Shown piece after piece: positions 9,158 to 16,817 of a stretch of DNA of 26,931 bases. The DNA is taken from the NCBI GenBank assembly GCA_002336085.1, contig DDEH01000114.1, forward strand, positions 1 through 26,931. The letters are read 5' to 3'. This DNA comes from Flavobacteriales bacterium UBA1959. Lineage in GTDB: Bacteria > Bacteroidota > Bacteroidia > Flavobacteriales_D > Sanyastnellaceae. The notes below the pieces were generated by a model. That model was not told the DNA's origin, ran no database searches, and saw only the letters and a list, made by a program, of their open reading frames with translations. The translations under genes and the position numbers were made by a program. Every line of letters starts with the position of its first letter. The stretch's first letter is position 1.

Positions 9158-10080
9158 GAATGTTTTTCTAAAAAAGTTGCCATGTGGTGGATGGATCTTT
9201 TCGCTTCTGGTAGGATATCTGGAAACAATTGCCAGCCGTGCAGAGAAGCTTTCTCAATTCGAAATTCGAAGTCAACTTTTTGCTCTTTTAATTGCGTGGC
9301 CAATGCCTCAGAATCGGACCAGAGATATTCCGCTCTGGAAGCTTCTAGATAAACGGGTGGCCACTGATCCAGTGGAGCCATTATGGGCGAAGCGAGGGGG
9401 TCCATTGGAGAATGCCCCTGCAAGTAATGTGTAGCGTACTCGAGCATGTCGAGTCTTTCAAACGGACTCCATTCAGCTTGGCTCATTGTATTGCTCTCTG
9501 ATGATGCGCGCAAGTCAATCCATGGAGACAACAAAATCAATCCCGCCGGAAGAGTCAAGCCGCGCTCTATGGCCATGTTCAAAACAGCTGCTGCCAAATT
9601 GGCGCCTGCCGAATCACCCATCAACCAAATAGGCTCATCTGTTTTTGTCAGATCCACGAAGCATTCCAGTAATTCTTCGAGCGCTTTAGGAAATGGATTT
9701 TCTGGTGCAAGACTGTAATCGGGCAGCCAAACCTCCGTTCCAGTCTTGGCCGCTAACGCAGTTGCAAGAGCTCGATGGGTCCGCATTGAGCCAAATGCAA
9801 AACCACCTCCATGAACCAATAGCACACGAGTTCTTCCCTTTGGTTTTTCTGACGCAGAGGGGTTTGAGTAGATTTTGGCCGATACAATACTGCCCAATTT
9901 TGTTTCCTCATATGTGACCCCAAATTGTCCTGGGTAGAGTCGAGCAAAACCATCCAGCGAAATTCGGATTTGTTCAGGTGTCATTTTAATGACATCTCGC
10001 CTCCAACTTCGCCCCAATTGATGCGTAATACTTATAAATCGTTGTGGAATGTTCCACAAGGACGAAGGTAGTTTGGGCAT
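9139..10080 (-). CDS. HSL-family alpha/beta hydrolase (esterase/lipase)
   Basis: A 313-residue cytosolic-looking esterase of the hormone-sensitive-lipase family (alpha/beta hydrolase_3). The oxyanion-hole motif HGGGFAFG is at 90-97, followed by LPDYSLAPENPFPKALEE (119-136, the family's typical segment). The nucleophile elbow is GDSAGAN (155-161, S157) and the catalytic histidine is in SLHGWQLFP (H281). The acid residue usually sits in an AEYDPL-type motif; here that stretch reads AEYLWSDS (250-257), so E251 or D256 must serve. There is no signal peptide. Its start lies only 4 bases after the stop of the M14 carboxypeptidase gene, so the two are almost certainly co-transcribed. Its 3' end overlaps the convergent aminotransferase gene by 19 bases. 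The substrate is unknown; short-chain esters are usual for the family. Confidence 0.88.
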   Translation of the reverse strand: MPKLPSSLWNIPQRFISITHQLGRSWRRDVIKMTPEQIRISLDGFARLYPGQFGVTYEETKLGSIVSAKIYSNPSASEKPKGRTRVLLVHGGGFAFGSMRTHRALATALAAKTGTEVWLPDYSLAPENPFPKALEELLECFVDLTKTDEPIWLMGDSAGANLAAAVLNMAIERGLTLPAGLILLSPWIDLRASSESNTMSQAEWSPFERLDMLEYATHYLQGHSPMDPLASPIMAPLDQWPPVYLEASRAEYLWSDSEALATQLKEQKVDFEFRIEKASLHGWQLFPDILPEAKRSIHHMATFLEKHSQLPAS

Positions 10081-10084
10081 GGAT

Positions 10085-11914
10085 TCAGTTTCTGAGAGCA
10101 GCGGATTGGAAAATTGGATAACGATTCACACTGCCCTCATAATGTTTGGAATTAAGATAAAGCCAATTCAATTGGGCACGGCTACTACTGGTAAGATTGT
10201 TGTCGTTCATTTTTGCCGTGTGAAACCGCTTCTTGAGTCGCTCATCCGATTCGAGCATTTCAAGTGCGGTTTCTTCAAAGACATAAGAACTGTAATACTC
10301 TTTCTGCTGCATTGCGCTGTCGAAGAAATTCCAAGTGAAATAGGAATCATGGCCGCGCGGATCTAAGATTTCCGCCAAAAACCTCGCTCCTTCTTGTCGT
10401 GACGGAATTATCCAATCACCTTGAAAAAGTCGCACCTGTTCAATCCTGTAGTCGATTGAGTCCAATTGATTGATGTGGTGACCTTCGTAGGGCGACTTAC
10501 TGGCCTCAAAACCGCGAATGTAAAAGACCTTCAGGTACATTGTAGTGTCTGCCGGCAATTGCTGCATCTCGATCTCATTCCATGTGCAGCGTTCCACCAC
10601 TTCTCTCCATGCCTGTGGAAGGATATAAAATTCAGGAATGTTCACCACATCGTCGGCAACATAATGATCAAAGAATGGAATGTCCCGTTCCCAGACTTCA
10701 TTGCGGTTGTATTTCAAACGAAGCGCCCCTGTCACACTGCTAATTTCCCTTCGTGACTCGAAACCCTTGAACGGAATCATTGTTGAATCTTGTTGATCAA
10801 GGGTCCAGTGAACGGGTAGCTTAAGGGCATTTGAGATTCGAGTTTTTTCCTCTTTCCGCAATTGTTGAATTTCCGTGCCATTCTCAACAGTGAACTCGAT
10901 GATGCACTCTAAGATTTTCAAGGTCGCCTCGACACGAACCGGAAAGGATTTGAGCATATGGGCTTCTGTTGTAAACCCCAAGGTTCCGAACAAAGTGGTA
11001 AAGCCTGTGCTGTACCGAGGTGTTTCTAAGAATTCAATGATTCCCGATTCGGGAGTTTGATTTCGGGTATTTACGTATGGAACAATGGGCTCTCCTCGAT
11101 CTGCCATAGAACGTGCAATGGTCGGTTGCATTACATTCTTGAGATAAGGTCCTACAATAGGGCCAGCCTTGTCAGGTTGCGTAGTGATCAAAGTCATCGC
11201 AAAGGGATAATCCGCTCCATTGCTCGTGTGAGTATCAATAAATACATCGGGGTCAATGCTGTGAAATAGGCGGACAAATGACTCTGCATTTTGGCTGTCC
11301 ATTTTTATGAAATCCCGGTTCAAGTCAAGGTTCCGAGCATTTCCTCTGAATCCATATTGCTCAGGACCGTCTTGATTTGTGCGTGTGCAACAGTTTCGAT
11401 TCAGCGCTCCTCCTACATTGTACATGGGGATAATCACCACATCTAATTTTGACAAAAGCTTTTGCTGCCGTTCTGGATTGCTTTGCAAGTCACGCACCCA
11501 GGCAATGGAGGCGTCGACTCCACAAGGTTCTCCAGGATGAATGGCATTATTTACAAGCACACATGCCTTGTTGTTTTCTGATGCTCCTATGACTTCTAGA
11601 CCTTCTTTATTGTCGATTTCACTTGCCATCTCGCTCAAGACAAAAGCATGAATCGGTCGACCGACATCGCTTTTGCCAATTTCAAGGAATGTCGCATTTT
11701 CCATTCGGTCTGAAAGCGATTGAAACGCAGAAATGGTTTCGCGCCAAGTAGGTGTTGCATTGTTTGAAATATCAACAGCAGGATCTCCTTGATCACTTTG
11801 GCCAAATACTTGAGCGATGCACAGCGACATCCATAAGCAGTGCATACTCCTAAAATGGCCTATCAGGGACATTAGTGACCGCAGCTGTGGAGTTGTTTGT
11901 TCGTATTTCATCAA
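10085..11914 (-). CDS. Exported M14-family zinc carboxypeptidase
   Basis: A 609-residue zinc metallopeptidase of the carboxypeptidase A (M14) family. Zinc ligands are in NAIHPGEP (H126, E129) and IDTHTSNG (H229). NLDLNRDF (195-202) supplies the substrate-binding Arg (R200), and FTTEAHM (314-320) places the likely general base at E317. Everything expected of the catalytic domain (about 55-345) is present. The remaining 260 residues form a beta-rich extension I cannot assign beyond its common presence in this Bacteroidota M14 subfamily. The N-terminus holds a probable signal peptide (RSMHCLWMSLCIAQVFGQ), so translation may begin at Met15 or Met24 (11872 or 11845) rather than at 11914. It heads a two-gene operon with the HSL hydrolase and diverges from yqgE, whose ATG is 40 bases away. 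Confidence 0.9.
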   Translation of the reverse strand: MMKYEQTTPQLRSLMSLIGHFRSMHCLWMSLCIAQVFGQSDQGDPAVDISNNATPTWRETISAFQSLSDRMENATFLEIGKSDVGRPIHAFVLSEMASEIDNKEGLEVIGASENNKACVLVNNAIHPGEPCGVDASIAWVRDLQSNPERQQKLLSKLDVVIIPMYNVGGALNRNCCTRTNQDGPEQYGFRGNARNLDLNRDFIKMDSQNAESFVRLFHSIDPDVFIDTHTSNGADYPFAMTLITTQPDKAGPIVGPYLKNVMQPTIARSMADRGEPIVPYVNTRNQTPESGIIEFLETPRYSTGFTTLFGTLGFTTEAHMLKSFPVRVEATLKILECIIEFTVENGTEIQQLRKEEKTRISNALKLPVHWTLDQQDSTMIPFKGFESRREISSVTGALRLKYNRNEVWERDIPFFDHYVADDVVNIPEFYILPQAWREVVERCTWNEIEMQQLPADTTMYLKVFYIRGFEASKSPYEGHHINQLDSIDYRIEQVRLFQGDWIIPSRQEGARFLAEILDPRGHDSYFTWNFFDSAMQQKEYYSSYVFEETALEMLESDERLKKRFHTAKMNDNNLTSSSRAQLNWLYLNSKHYEGSVNRYPIFQSAALRN

Positions 11915-11954
11915 TTCACTTTCAAACTTTGGACAAAAGTCGGAACTTTACCCC

Positions 11955-12533
11955 ATGATTCGATTCACGCCACCTTCCAAAGCAGAATTGGCTCCGGGAA
12001 AGGTTCTTCTTTCCGAGCCGTTCATGAGCGATGCTTATTTTGGAAGAAAGGCAATTTTGCTTTGCGAGCACAATGAAGAAGGCTCCTTTGGTTTTGTGCT
12101 CAACAATTTTGTGCAAGTAGATTTGAATGAGTTGTTAGAAGAACTGCCGGCATGGGATGCGAGAATTAGCCTTGGTGGACCTGTTAAGCACAGCAATTTG
12201 TATTATCTCCATACAAAGGCTGATGCTCCAGGTGCTGTTGAGGTGAAAGAGGGTTTGTACATGGGAGGTGATTTTGCTTGGTTGAAATCCATTCTCGAGA
12301 TCGGGGATGCAAGCGAACAAGATTTGCGCTTTTTCATTGGCTATGCTGGCTGGACTCCGGGCCAGTTGGAATCAGAGATCAAAAGCCACTCTTGGTTTGT
12401 CACAGAAGCCTCTACTAAAGACATAATGGATACAAGAACGGAGGAAGAAACATTCTGGAAACAATTGATTGAAGGGATGGGGCAAGGCTTTGGACACATT
12501 GCAAATGCCCCTTCGGACCCTTCTTTGAATTGA
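11955..12533 (+). CDS. yqgE: YqgE/AlgH family protein
   Basis: A 192-residue member of the YqgE/AlgH family (DUF179), a widespread cytosolic family whose biochemical role is unsettled; AlgH was first linked to transcriptional control of alginate synthesis in Pseudomonas. The start at 11955 is set by alignment: family members begin near PGKVLLSEPFM, which here follows 14 residues after the Met. An upstream in-frame extension to 11817 would run into the divergent M14 gene and is not credible. Motifs are GKVLLSEPFMSD...F, AILLCEHNEEGSFGFVLNN (positions about 33-51), LGGPV (about 74-78) and FIGYAGWTPGQLESE (about 130-144). Length matches the family. It stands alone on its strand and ends 18 bases from the convergent DUF2797 gene. 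Confidence 0.9.
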   Translation: MIRFTPPSKAELAPGKVLLSEPFMSDAYFGRKAILLCEHNEEGSFGFVLNNFVQVDLNELLEELPAWDARISLGGPVKHSNLYYLHTKADAPGAVEVKEGLYMGGDFAWLKSILEIGDASEQDLRFFIGYAGWTPGQLESEIKSHSWFVTEASTKDIMDTRTEEETFWKQLIEGMGQGFGHIANAPSDPSLN

Positions 12534-12551
12534 ATTCTCGGCGACCGCTAA

Positions 12552-13379
12552 CTACCACTCCATTTTAACGCGATAGCCAGCATGTCTTCGCACATTGAAG
12601 ACTGAGCCGTCCTCGAAGATAAAATACTGGCCTTTAATTCCGACCAACTTGCCTTCGATCACGGGTACTTTGTCCAAGCGCACGCTTTGTACTTTAACTG
12701 GGTAGTGAGTCACAGGATAGTCAAAAATATGGGCAGCACTTTCGTCGTCGAAAAAGCTTTCGTAAACCGTGCCAAGCGCTTCAAAACAATCTTCACGGCA
12801 TTCTTCCAAAGCTTTTGTGTCTGCGGTAACCTCTTGAAGCATCTTGCGATAATTGGTCTTGTCTGCTAGCATTGATTTCAGCGCAACCTCCATCTCTCCT
12901 GCCAATTGACGATAGGGAACGTTGGCAACAACAATAGCCCCTACGGCGCCCTGATCATGCCATCGATAGGGCCGATTGGTTGAGCGGGTTACGCCGACCT
13001 TGAAGCCACTTGTTTGGCTGACATAAACACAATGAGGCTGATTGTGGTGGGCCTGCTCCCAATCAAAATCACGCAGGGCAATTCCCTCATGGATTCTGCT
13101 TAACTCGGGACGCAGGACACTTTCTACAGCGCTTGGTGCTGCAATCCAAGCGCTGTAACTAAGACCATCTCCGAATGCCTTAGGTATGGTTTTGCCGGTA
13201 GAAGCGCAATGAATGATTTTTCGAAATGAAACTGTGACATCAGAACCAATCAAGGCCTCAACGGACAGCGGTTCCATGGGGCACAAGACATCTGCTCCAG
13301 ACATTGTATAGCACACTTTCGAACGAGTTCCGGGAGTACTCATTGTACTCAATTTTCGCAGATTCCCTTCCCATATCAT
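12552..13379 (-). CDS. DUF2797 protein with degenerate zinc-site cysteines
   Basis: A 275-residue DUF2797 protein of unknown function. The start at 13379 fits the family N-terminus (MIWEGNLRKLS, compare x-G-x-L-R-K); a frame opening at 13484 would run back over the divergent T9SS gene's promoter and start. Family signatures are HCVYVSQTSGFKVGVTR (116-132) and RWHDQGAVGAI (139-149), then GEMEVALK (161-168) and LADKTNYRKML (171-181). As I know the family, the segment before these carries C-x2-C, C-x2-C and C-x6-C, a probable zinc ribbon. Here only C58 is kept; the matching positions are T61, S74, A77, S87 and S94, while the surrounding sequence (GKTIPKAFGDG, VLRPEL, HEGIA) is still recognisable. 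Metal binding therefore seems lost without loss of the fold. The spacing to the divergent T9SS gene is 96 bases. Confidence 0.85.
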   Translation of the reverse strand: MIWEGNLRKLSTMSTPGTRSKVCYTMSGADVLCPMEPLSVEALIGSDVTVSFRKIIHCASTGKTIPKAFGDGLSYSAWIAAPSAVESVLRPELSRIHEGIALRDFDWEQAHHNQPHCVYVSQTSGFKVGVTRSTNRPYRWHDQGAVGAIVVANVPYRQLAGEMEVALKSMLADKTNYRKMLQEVTADTKALEECREDCFEALGTVYESFFDDESAAHIFDYPVTHYPVKVQSVRLDKVPVIEGKLVGIKGQYFIFEDGSVFNVRRHAGYRVKMEW

Positions 13380-13475
13380 GCTTCGAAAATAGTCGATTAA
13401 GGTTGCAATAATGTATGATTTCTCGGAATTATCACGAAGAATCCGTATCTTACGCTCACGATTAAATTCACACGC

Positions 13476-14375
13476 ATGAAACACATTTTACTCTTGGCCG
13501 GGCTGGCATTTAGCTTATCAGTCATCTCACAGACGCTTTACGAAGAAGGCTTCGAAGATTTCGCCGCAGGCGATTATATCTCAACGAGCCCTGTTTGGAT
13601 TACTTGGGCTGGAGGAAATGAGACCGCAGAAGACGCTCAGGTTTCGACAGACCAAGCCCATGCCGGCATGCATTCCTTGCATGTTTTCGCCAATACAGCA
13701 GCGGGTGGTCCTATGGATGTTGTTCTTACGGCTGGTTTGGATGGCGGAGTTTATGAGGCATCATTTTGGATGTTTATTCCTGAAGGTTCTTCTGGGTACT
13801 ATAACGTTCAAGAGGATGTGGCTCCAGGTGTTGGCTGGGCGTTCGACGTGACATTTGCATTCTCTGGCGACTTCCAAGTTACTGCCGACGAAGCTCCTGC
13901 TGGAGGCGGTTCTTTCCCGCTTGATCAATGGTTTCAAGTCCATCATTTGATTGACATGGACAACGATGTCATCACATTGTCAGTTGATGGAGTTGAGAGT
14001 GATGCATTTCCATTTGATTCACCGTTTGGTGGCATTAACTTCTTTGGATACGGGGATGGACAAACAGTTGGGAATTACTACGTAGATGATATCGATCTCT
14101 CGGCGTCTAACCCTTCCTCAATATTGACACTTGACAATGAACTTTCCTTCACTTTCGGTCCAAACCCCGCTTCAAACTACGTGAATGTTCAAGGCCAACC
14201 CAACGACGCTTGGATGCGCGTAATTGCGCTCAACGGCCAGCTTGTTATGGAAGGTCAATTGAACAACCTTTCGAAAGGCGAATTCATCGAGTTTAACTTG
14301 GAAGACGGAATTTACTTTCTTGAATTGACTTCAGGTCAAGAGCGCTCCACGCAACGATTGGTGATTAGTCAATAA
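13476..14375 (+). CDS. Secreted protein with T9SS sorting domain
   Basis: A 299-residue exported protein. The signal peptide is MKHILLLAGLAFSLSVIS, with likely cleavage near residue 18-19. The body (about 20-210) looks like a concanavalin-like jelly-roll: LYEEGFEDFAAGDYI (an opening common in such modules), SLHVFANTA, YEASFWMFIPEGSSGYYNVQE, and a closing FFGYGDG..GNYYVDDIDLSA (189-210). No catalytic residues are identifiable, so it may bind glycan or act as a surface structural protein. Residues 224-299 are a T9SS type A sorting domain: FTFGPNPASNYVNVQG (226-241), VIALNGQLV, then GIYFLELTSGQ and QRLVIS. It is followed by a strong rho-independent terminator, so it is probably monocistronic. 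Confidence 0.88.
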   Translation: MKHILLLAGLAFSLSVISQTLYEEGFEDFAAGDYISTSPVWITWAGGNETAEDAQVSTDQAHAGMHSLHVFANTAAGGPMDVVLTAGLDGGVYEASFWMFIPEGSSGYYNVQEDVAPGVGWAFDVTFAFSGDFQVTADEAPAGGGSFPLDQWFQVHHLIDMDNDVITLSVDGVESDAFPFDSPFGGINFFGYGDGQTVGNYYVDDIDLSASNPSSILTLDNELSFTFGPNPASNYVNVQGQPNDAWMRVIALNGQLVMEGQLNNLSKGEFIEFNLEDGIYFLELTSGQERSTQRLVISQ

Positions 14376-14399
14376 TTAAAGAGCTGCGTAAAGAACTTT

Positions 14400-14433
14400 A
14401 AAAAGCTCGCTCCGGCGGGCTTTTTCTTTTTTT
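14400..14433 (+). terminator. Rho-independent terminator after the T9SS gene
   Basis: Stem AAAAAGCTCGC (14400-14410) with GCGGGCTTTTT (14415-14425), 11 pairs including one G-T, a four-base loop TCCG, then CTTTTTTT. It sits 24 bases after the stop of the T9SS cargo gene. Confidence 0.85.
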
Positions 14434-14517
14434 AAAAATTATTTCGGCATGTTTTTTGTCACACAGAACATGTGAACAGCATCTCCATGGACCTCGTGAA
14501 AAACAGCATTGGTCAAT

Positions 14518-14525
14518 TAATTTTG
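14518..14525 (+). promoter_or_regulatory. Putative -7 promoter element of the thioredoxin-like gene
   Basis: TAATTTTG matches the Bacteroidota -7 consensus TAnnTTTG exactly. I do not see a clear TTG at the expected -33 distance. Transcription would start near 14530, giving a leader of about 26 bases that contains a 6-codon reading frame. Confidence 0.4.
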
Positions 14526-14534
14526 AGGAGTCAA

Positions 14535-14555
14535 ATGCTCCATAACACTTTATAA
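14535..14555 (+). other. Possible 6-codon leader ORF abutting the next start codon
   Basis: ATG CTC CAT AAC ACT TTA TAA encodes MLHNTL and stops exactly one base before the ATG at 14556. It is preceded by GAGGAG (14526-14531), an SD-like sequence four bases upstream, which is uncommon in Bacteroidota. GGAG (14528-14531) and CTCC (14538-14541) could also pair as a short hairpin. It may be chance; the ORF is too short to prove coding. Confidence 0.25.
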
Positions 14556-16031
14556 ATGATTCGACATTTTGCTCCTTTAGTTTTGGTATTTGGATTGCTC
14601 GCGGCATCCACGTTGTTTGTCAAAAGTGCAGCTCAAAGCCCAGCCTATTCCATTGATGTAACCATTGAGGGCCTGTCGAATGACACGGTTTACCTCGCCC
14701 ATTATTATGGGAATAAGCTTTACTATTCAGACACAGCGATTACAAGCCTGGCCGGCCAAGTGGTGTTTCCTGGTCGTGCCTATGATAAATGCGGGAAGCA
14801 TGCAATCGTGATGCCTGGACCCAAGTATTTTGAATTCCTCGCTGTGACTGAGAATATTGTGCTCAAGACAAAGGCGAGTGATCCTACTCGGTATGTAGAA
14901 GTCATTGAAAGTGCCGAGAACAAGGTGTTTTACGATTATTTGGGCTTTATCCAAGAACGAAGGAAACTTGCCCAGCCATTTGAGTCTGTGCTCGCTGATT
15001 CCAATGCCACTAAATCTTCAGCTGCAGATGCACGAAGGTTTCTAACGGAATTGGGGGAAGAAGTTGGCGAGGAGCAGCAACGAATCCTCAAGTCATATCC
15101 AAACAAGCTTTTCGCAAAGTATTTGAATATGATCCTAGAGCTAGACATTCCTGATGTGCCTGCGAATATTGAAAACAAGAAGCAATTGCAATACCGTTGG
15201 TACCGAGATCATTACTGGGACCGCGTTGATTTCGCTGATCCACGCCTCGTACACGACGGTAGTTTTCATCAAATTTTGGAATCGTATTGGACCCGAGTTA
15301 TTCCACAAATTCCAGATTCGATGATTGTCATAGCCAATCGGTTGATTGAACAAACCGAGGGAAATGATGAGATGTTTAAGTATATCACTCACTTCATCAC
15401 GTTTAACTCCGAGTCATCGCAGGTCATGTGCATGGACAAGGTTTTTGTCCATATGGTCGATACATATTATGCAAAAGGAAAAGCCACTTGGTTAAAGGAA
15501 GAGCAATTGACGAAGGTGATGGAACGTGCTGATGAATTGCGCGACAGTCAATGCGGAAATCAAATTCCAAATATTATTTTACCTGGTTTGAATCAAAATG
15601 AATGGCTCTCACTTTTTGACGTTGATGCTAAATACACCGCTGTAATTATTTGGGAAAGCAATTGCGGGCACTGTAAAAAGGAACTTCCGAAATACAAAGA
15701 ACTTTATGAGGAATGGAAAGATAAAGGCCTCGAGATTTTTGCCATTGGCAATGACTTTGATCCTGCCCCATGGATTGAATTCGTAACTGAAAATGACTAC
15801 GAGGATTGGATCAATGTCAGCGACAATCCACAGATAAATGCACAGGATAGTGCGTCAGCTTTGATATATAGTGGTGTTACGACGCTTAAGAGTCTAAACT
15901 TCAGAACGACGTTTGACGTGTTTGCCACACCTAAGGTGTTTTTATTGGACAAGGACAAGAAAATTCTAGCCAAGCAGATTGGCGCTGATCAAATGAAAGA
16001 TTTGTTAGGGCGATTCGACGAGTTAGACTGA
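14556..16031 (+). CDS. TlpA-like thioredoxin-fold protein with DUF4369/DUF5106-like N-terminal region
   Basis: A 491-residue exported thiol-disulfide protein. Residues 1-27 form a signal peptide or N-terminal anchor (FAPLVLVFGLLAASTLFV). About 31-120 resemble the beta-rich DUF4369 domain (YSIDVTIEGLSNDTVYLAHYYG...YSDTA). About 120-335 is a helical region of the DUF5106 kind. The C-terminal thioredoxin domain (about 336-491) has the redox centre WESNCGHCKKELP (C370 and C373) and the cis-proline segment VFATPKVFLLDKDKKILAK (455-473), so a redox-active domain is expected. Family members reduce or oxidise disulfides in the periplasm, for example in cytochrome maturation or stress defence; the partner here is unknown. 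It has its own promoter-like -7 element and follows the terminator of the T9SS gene, so it is probably an independent unit. Confidence 0.87.
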   Translation: MIRHFAPLVLVFGLLAASTLFVKSAAQSPAYSIDVTIEGLSNDTVYLAHYYGNKLYYSDTAITSLAGQVVFPGRAYDKCGKHAIVMPGPKYFEFLAVTENIVLKTKASDPTRYVEVIESAENKVFYDYLGFIQERRKLAQPFESVLADSNATKSSAADARRFLTELGEEVGEEQQRILKSYPNKLFAKYLNMILELDIPDVPANIENKKQLQYRWYRDHYWDRVDFADPRLVHDGSFHQILESYWTRVIPQIPDSMIVIANRLIEQTEGNDEMFKYITHFITFNSESSQVMCMDKVFVHMVDTYYAKGKATWLKEEQLTKVMERADELRDSQCGNQIPNIILPGLNQNEWLSLFDVDAKYTAVIIWESNCGHCKKELPKYKELYEEWKDKGLEIFAIGNDFDPAPWIEFVTENDYEDWINVSDNPQINAQDSASALIYSGVTTLKSLNFRTTFDVFATPKVFLLDKDKKILAKQIGADQMKDLLGRFDELD

Positions 16032-16137
16032 CGAAAACACATTGTTCATGCTGCCCGAGTTATCGAGGATTGTTGGCACGTTCGCACTGTGCCTATGGTG
16101 CAACAAATCACTTTGAAATTTAGTCTCTTGCCACAAA

Positions 16138-16170
16138 TTGTGTTTTCTACGTCTCCAGGTACTATATTTG
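16138..16170 (+). promoter_or_regulatory. Promoter of the RRM protein gene
   Basis: TTG (16138-16140), a 22-base spacer, then TATATTTG (16163-16170), an exact match to TAnnTTTG. Transcription would begin near 16175, about 15 bases before the GTG start. Confidence 0.6.
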
Positions 16171-16189
16171 CGCCTTTAAGTATATTATT

Positions 16190-16441
16190 GTGAATATTTT
16201 TGTAGGAAATTTAGCTTGGGGCGTCGACGACGTTGCCTTGCAAGAAGCGTTCGAAGCTCATGGAGAAGTCGAACGTGCGAAAGTGATCCATGACCGCGAA
16301 ACCGGAAGGAGCCGTGGTTTTGGATTTGTAGAAATGCCAAATCAAGAAGAAGCCCAAGTGGCTTTGGAAGCGATGGAAGGCAAAGACTTAATGGGTCGCG
16401 AGATTCGTTGCAATGAAAGTGAGGCTCGCGAGCGTCGTTAA
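16190..16441 (+). CDS. Small RRM-domain RNA-binding protein
   Basis: An 83-residue protein made almost entirely of one RNA recognition motif, like the cold-inducible Rbp proteins of cyanobacteria and Bacteroidota. RNP2 is IFVGNLAW (3-10) and RNP1 is RGFGFVEM (about 42-49), both with the aromatic residues needed for RNA stacking. DDVALQEAFEAHGEVERAKVI forms the first helix and strand, and the basic tail EARERR replaces the usual glycine-rich end. The start is GTG at 16190: the frame then begins MNIFVGNL, the exact usual N-terminus of the family, and no ATG is available upstream. Such proteins act in the cytosol as RNA chaperones or post-transcriptional regulators. The gene has its own consensus promoter and terminator, so it is a monocistronic and probably well expressed unit. 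Confidence 0.93.
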   Translation: MNIFVGNLAWGVDDVALQEAFEAHGEVERAKVIHDRETGRSRGFGFVEMPNQEEAQVALEAMEGKDLMGREIRCNESEARERR

Positions 16442-16463
16442 TTAGACTTGCCAATATGTATTG

Positions 16464-16491
16464 AAAGGGAGGCCATTGGTCTCCCTTTTTT
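16464..16491 (+). terminator. Rho-independent terminator of the RRM gene
   Basis: AAAGGGAGGCC pairs with GGTCTCCCTTT (11 pairs, one G-T) around the loop ATT, followed by a T run to 16491. It lies 22 bases after the stop codon. Confidence 0.88.
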
Positions 16492-16588
16492 CATTTTAAG
16501 AAGTGCCTTACAAGAAAAGGACACCATAAACATCAAGTCACTTCTGTAAGTCCTTATTTACATGCATCGTTGCACGCTGATTCCAATG

Positions 16589-16618
16589 AAAAACGGACCG
16601 GTATAATTACCGATCCGT
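16589..16618 (-). terminator. Rho-independent terminator of the tRNA-Met transcript
   Basis: On the minus strand ACGGATCGGTA pairs with TACCGGTCCGT around ATTA (11 pairs, one G-T that would be a C-A mismatch on the plus strand, which fixes the direction), followed by a T tract. It begins 9 bases after the tRNA 3' end. Confidence 0.8.
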
Positions 16619-16627
16619 CTCTTAAAG

Positions 16628-16701
16628 TAGCGGGAGAGAGACTCGAACTCTCGACCTCAGGATTATGAATCCTGCGCTCTAACCAGCTGAGCTATCCCGC
16701 C
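16628..16701 (-). tRNA. tRNA-Met (anticodon CAU)
   Basis: A 74-base cloverleaf read on the minus strand: acceptor GGCGGGA with TCCCGCT (G1-U72 wobble), discriminator A, D stem GCTC/GAGC, anticodon stem CAGGA/TCCTG with loop TTCATAA (anticodon CAT), variable loop AGGTC, T stem GAGAG/CTCTC with loop TTCGAGT. No CCA is encoded. A CAU anticodon can mean initiator Met, elongator Met or lysidine-modified Ile. The absence of a 1-72 mismatch of the initiator kind and of three G-C pairs at the base of the anticodon stem argues against the initiator; elongator Met is likeliest. It is flanked by its own promoter and terminator. Confidence 0.95.
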
Positions 16702-16710
16702 AAGCGGCTG

Positions 16711-16745
16711 CAAATATAATGACTAACGTGGTAAAAGCATTCAAA
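16711..16745 (-). promoter_or_regulatory. Promoter of tRNA-Met
   Basis: On the minus strand TTTG (16745-16742), a 23-base spacer, then TATATTTG (16718-16711), an exact -7 match ending 9 bases before the tRNA 5' end, which implies a leader of only a few bases. Confidence 0.6.
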
Positions 16746-16817
16746 TTTCAAATTTTCAATTTGCTCGCAAGAACGAGTCGAAATTCGCTGTAACTTGCCA
16801 AACGACAAACCAATCGC

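Noticed and set aside
11923..11931. Palindromic CAAACTTTG between the M14 gene and yqgE, resembling a -7 box on both strands
   Set aside because: The first base of the consensus is wrong on both strands and no -33 TTG stands at a suitable distance, so a shared divergent promoter is only a guess.
16060..16090. Short inverted repeat GGCAC...GTGCC after the thioredoxin-like gene
   Set aside because: Only five pairs around a long loop and no T tract, so I do not call it a terminator.
14376..16817. Search for a riboswitch, CRISPR array or other structured RNA in the intergenic gaps here
   Set aside because: Apart from the tRNA, three terminators, promoters and the leader hairpin, no repeated units or known RNA motif could be recognised.
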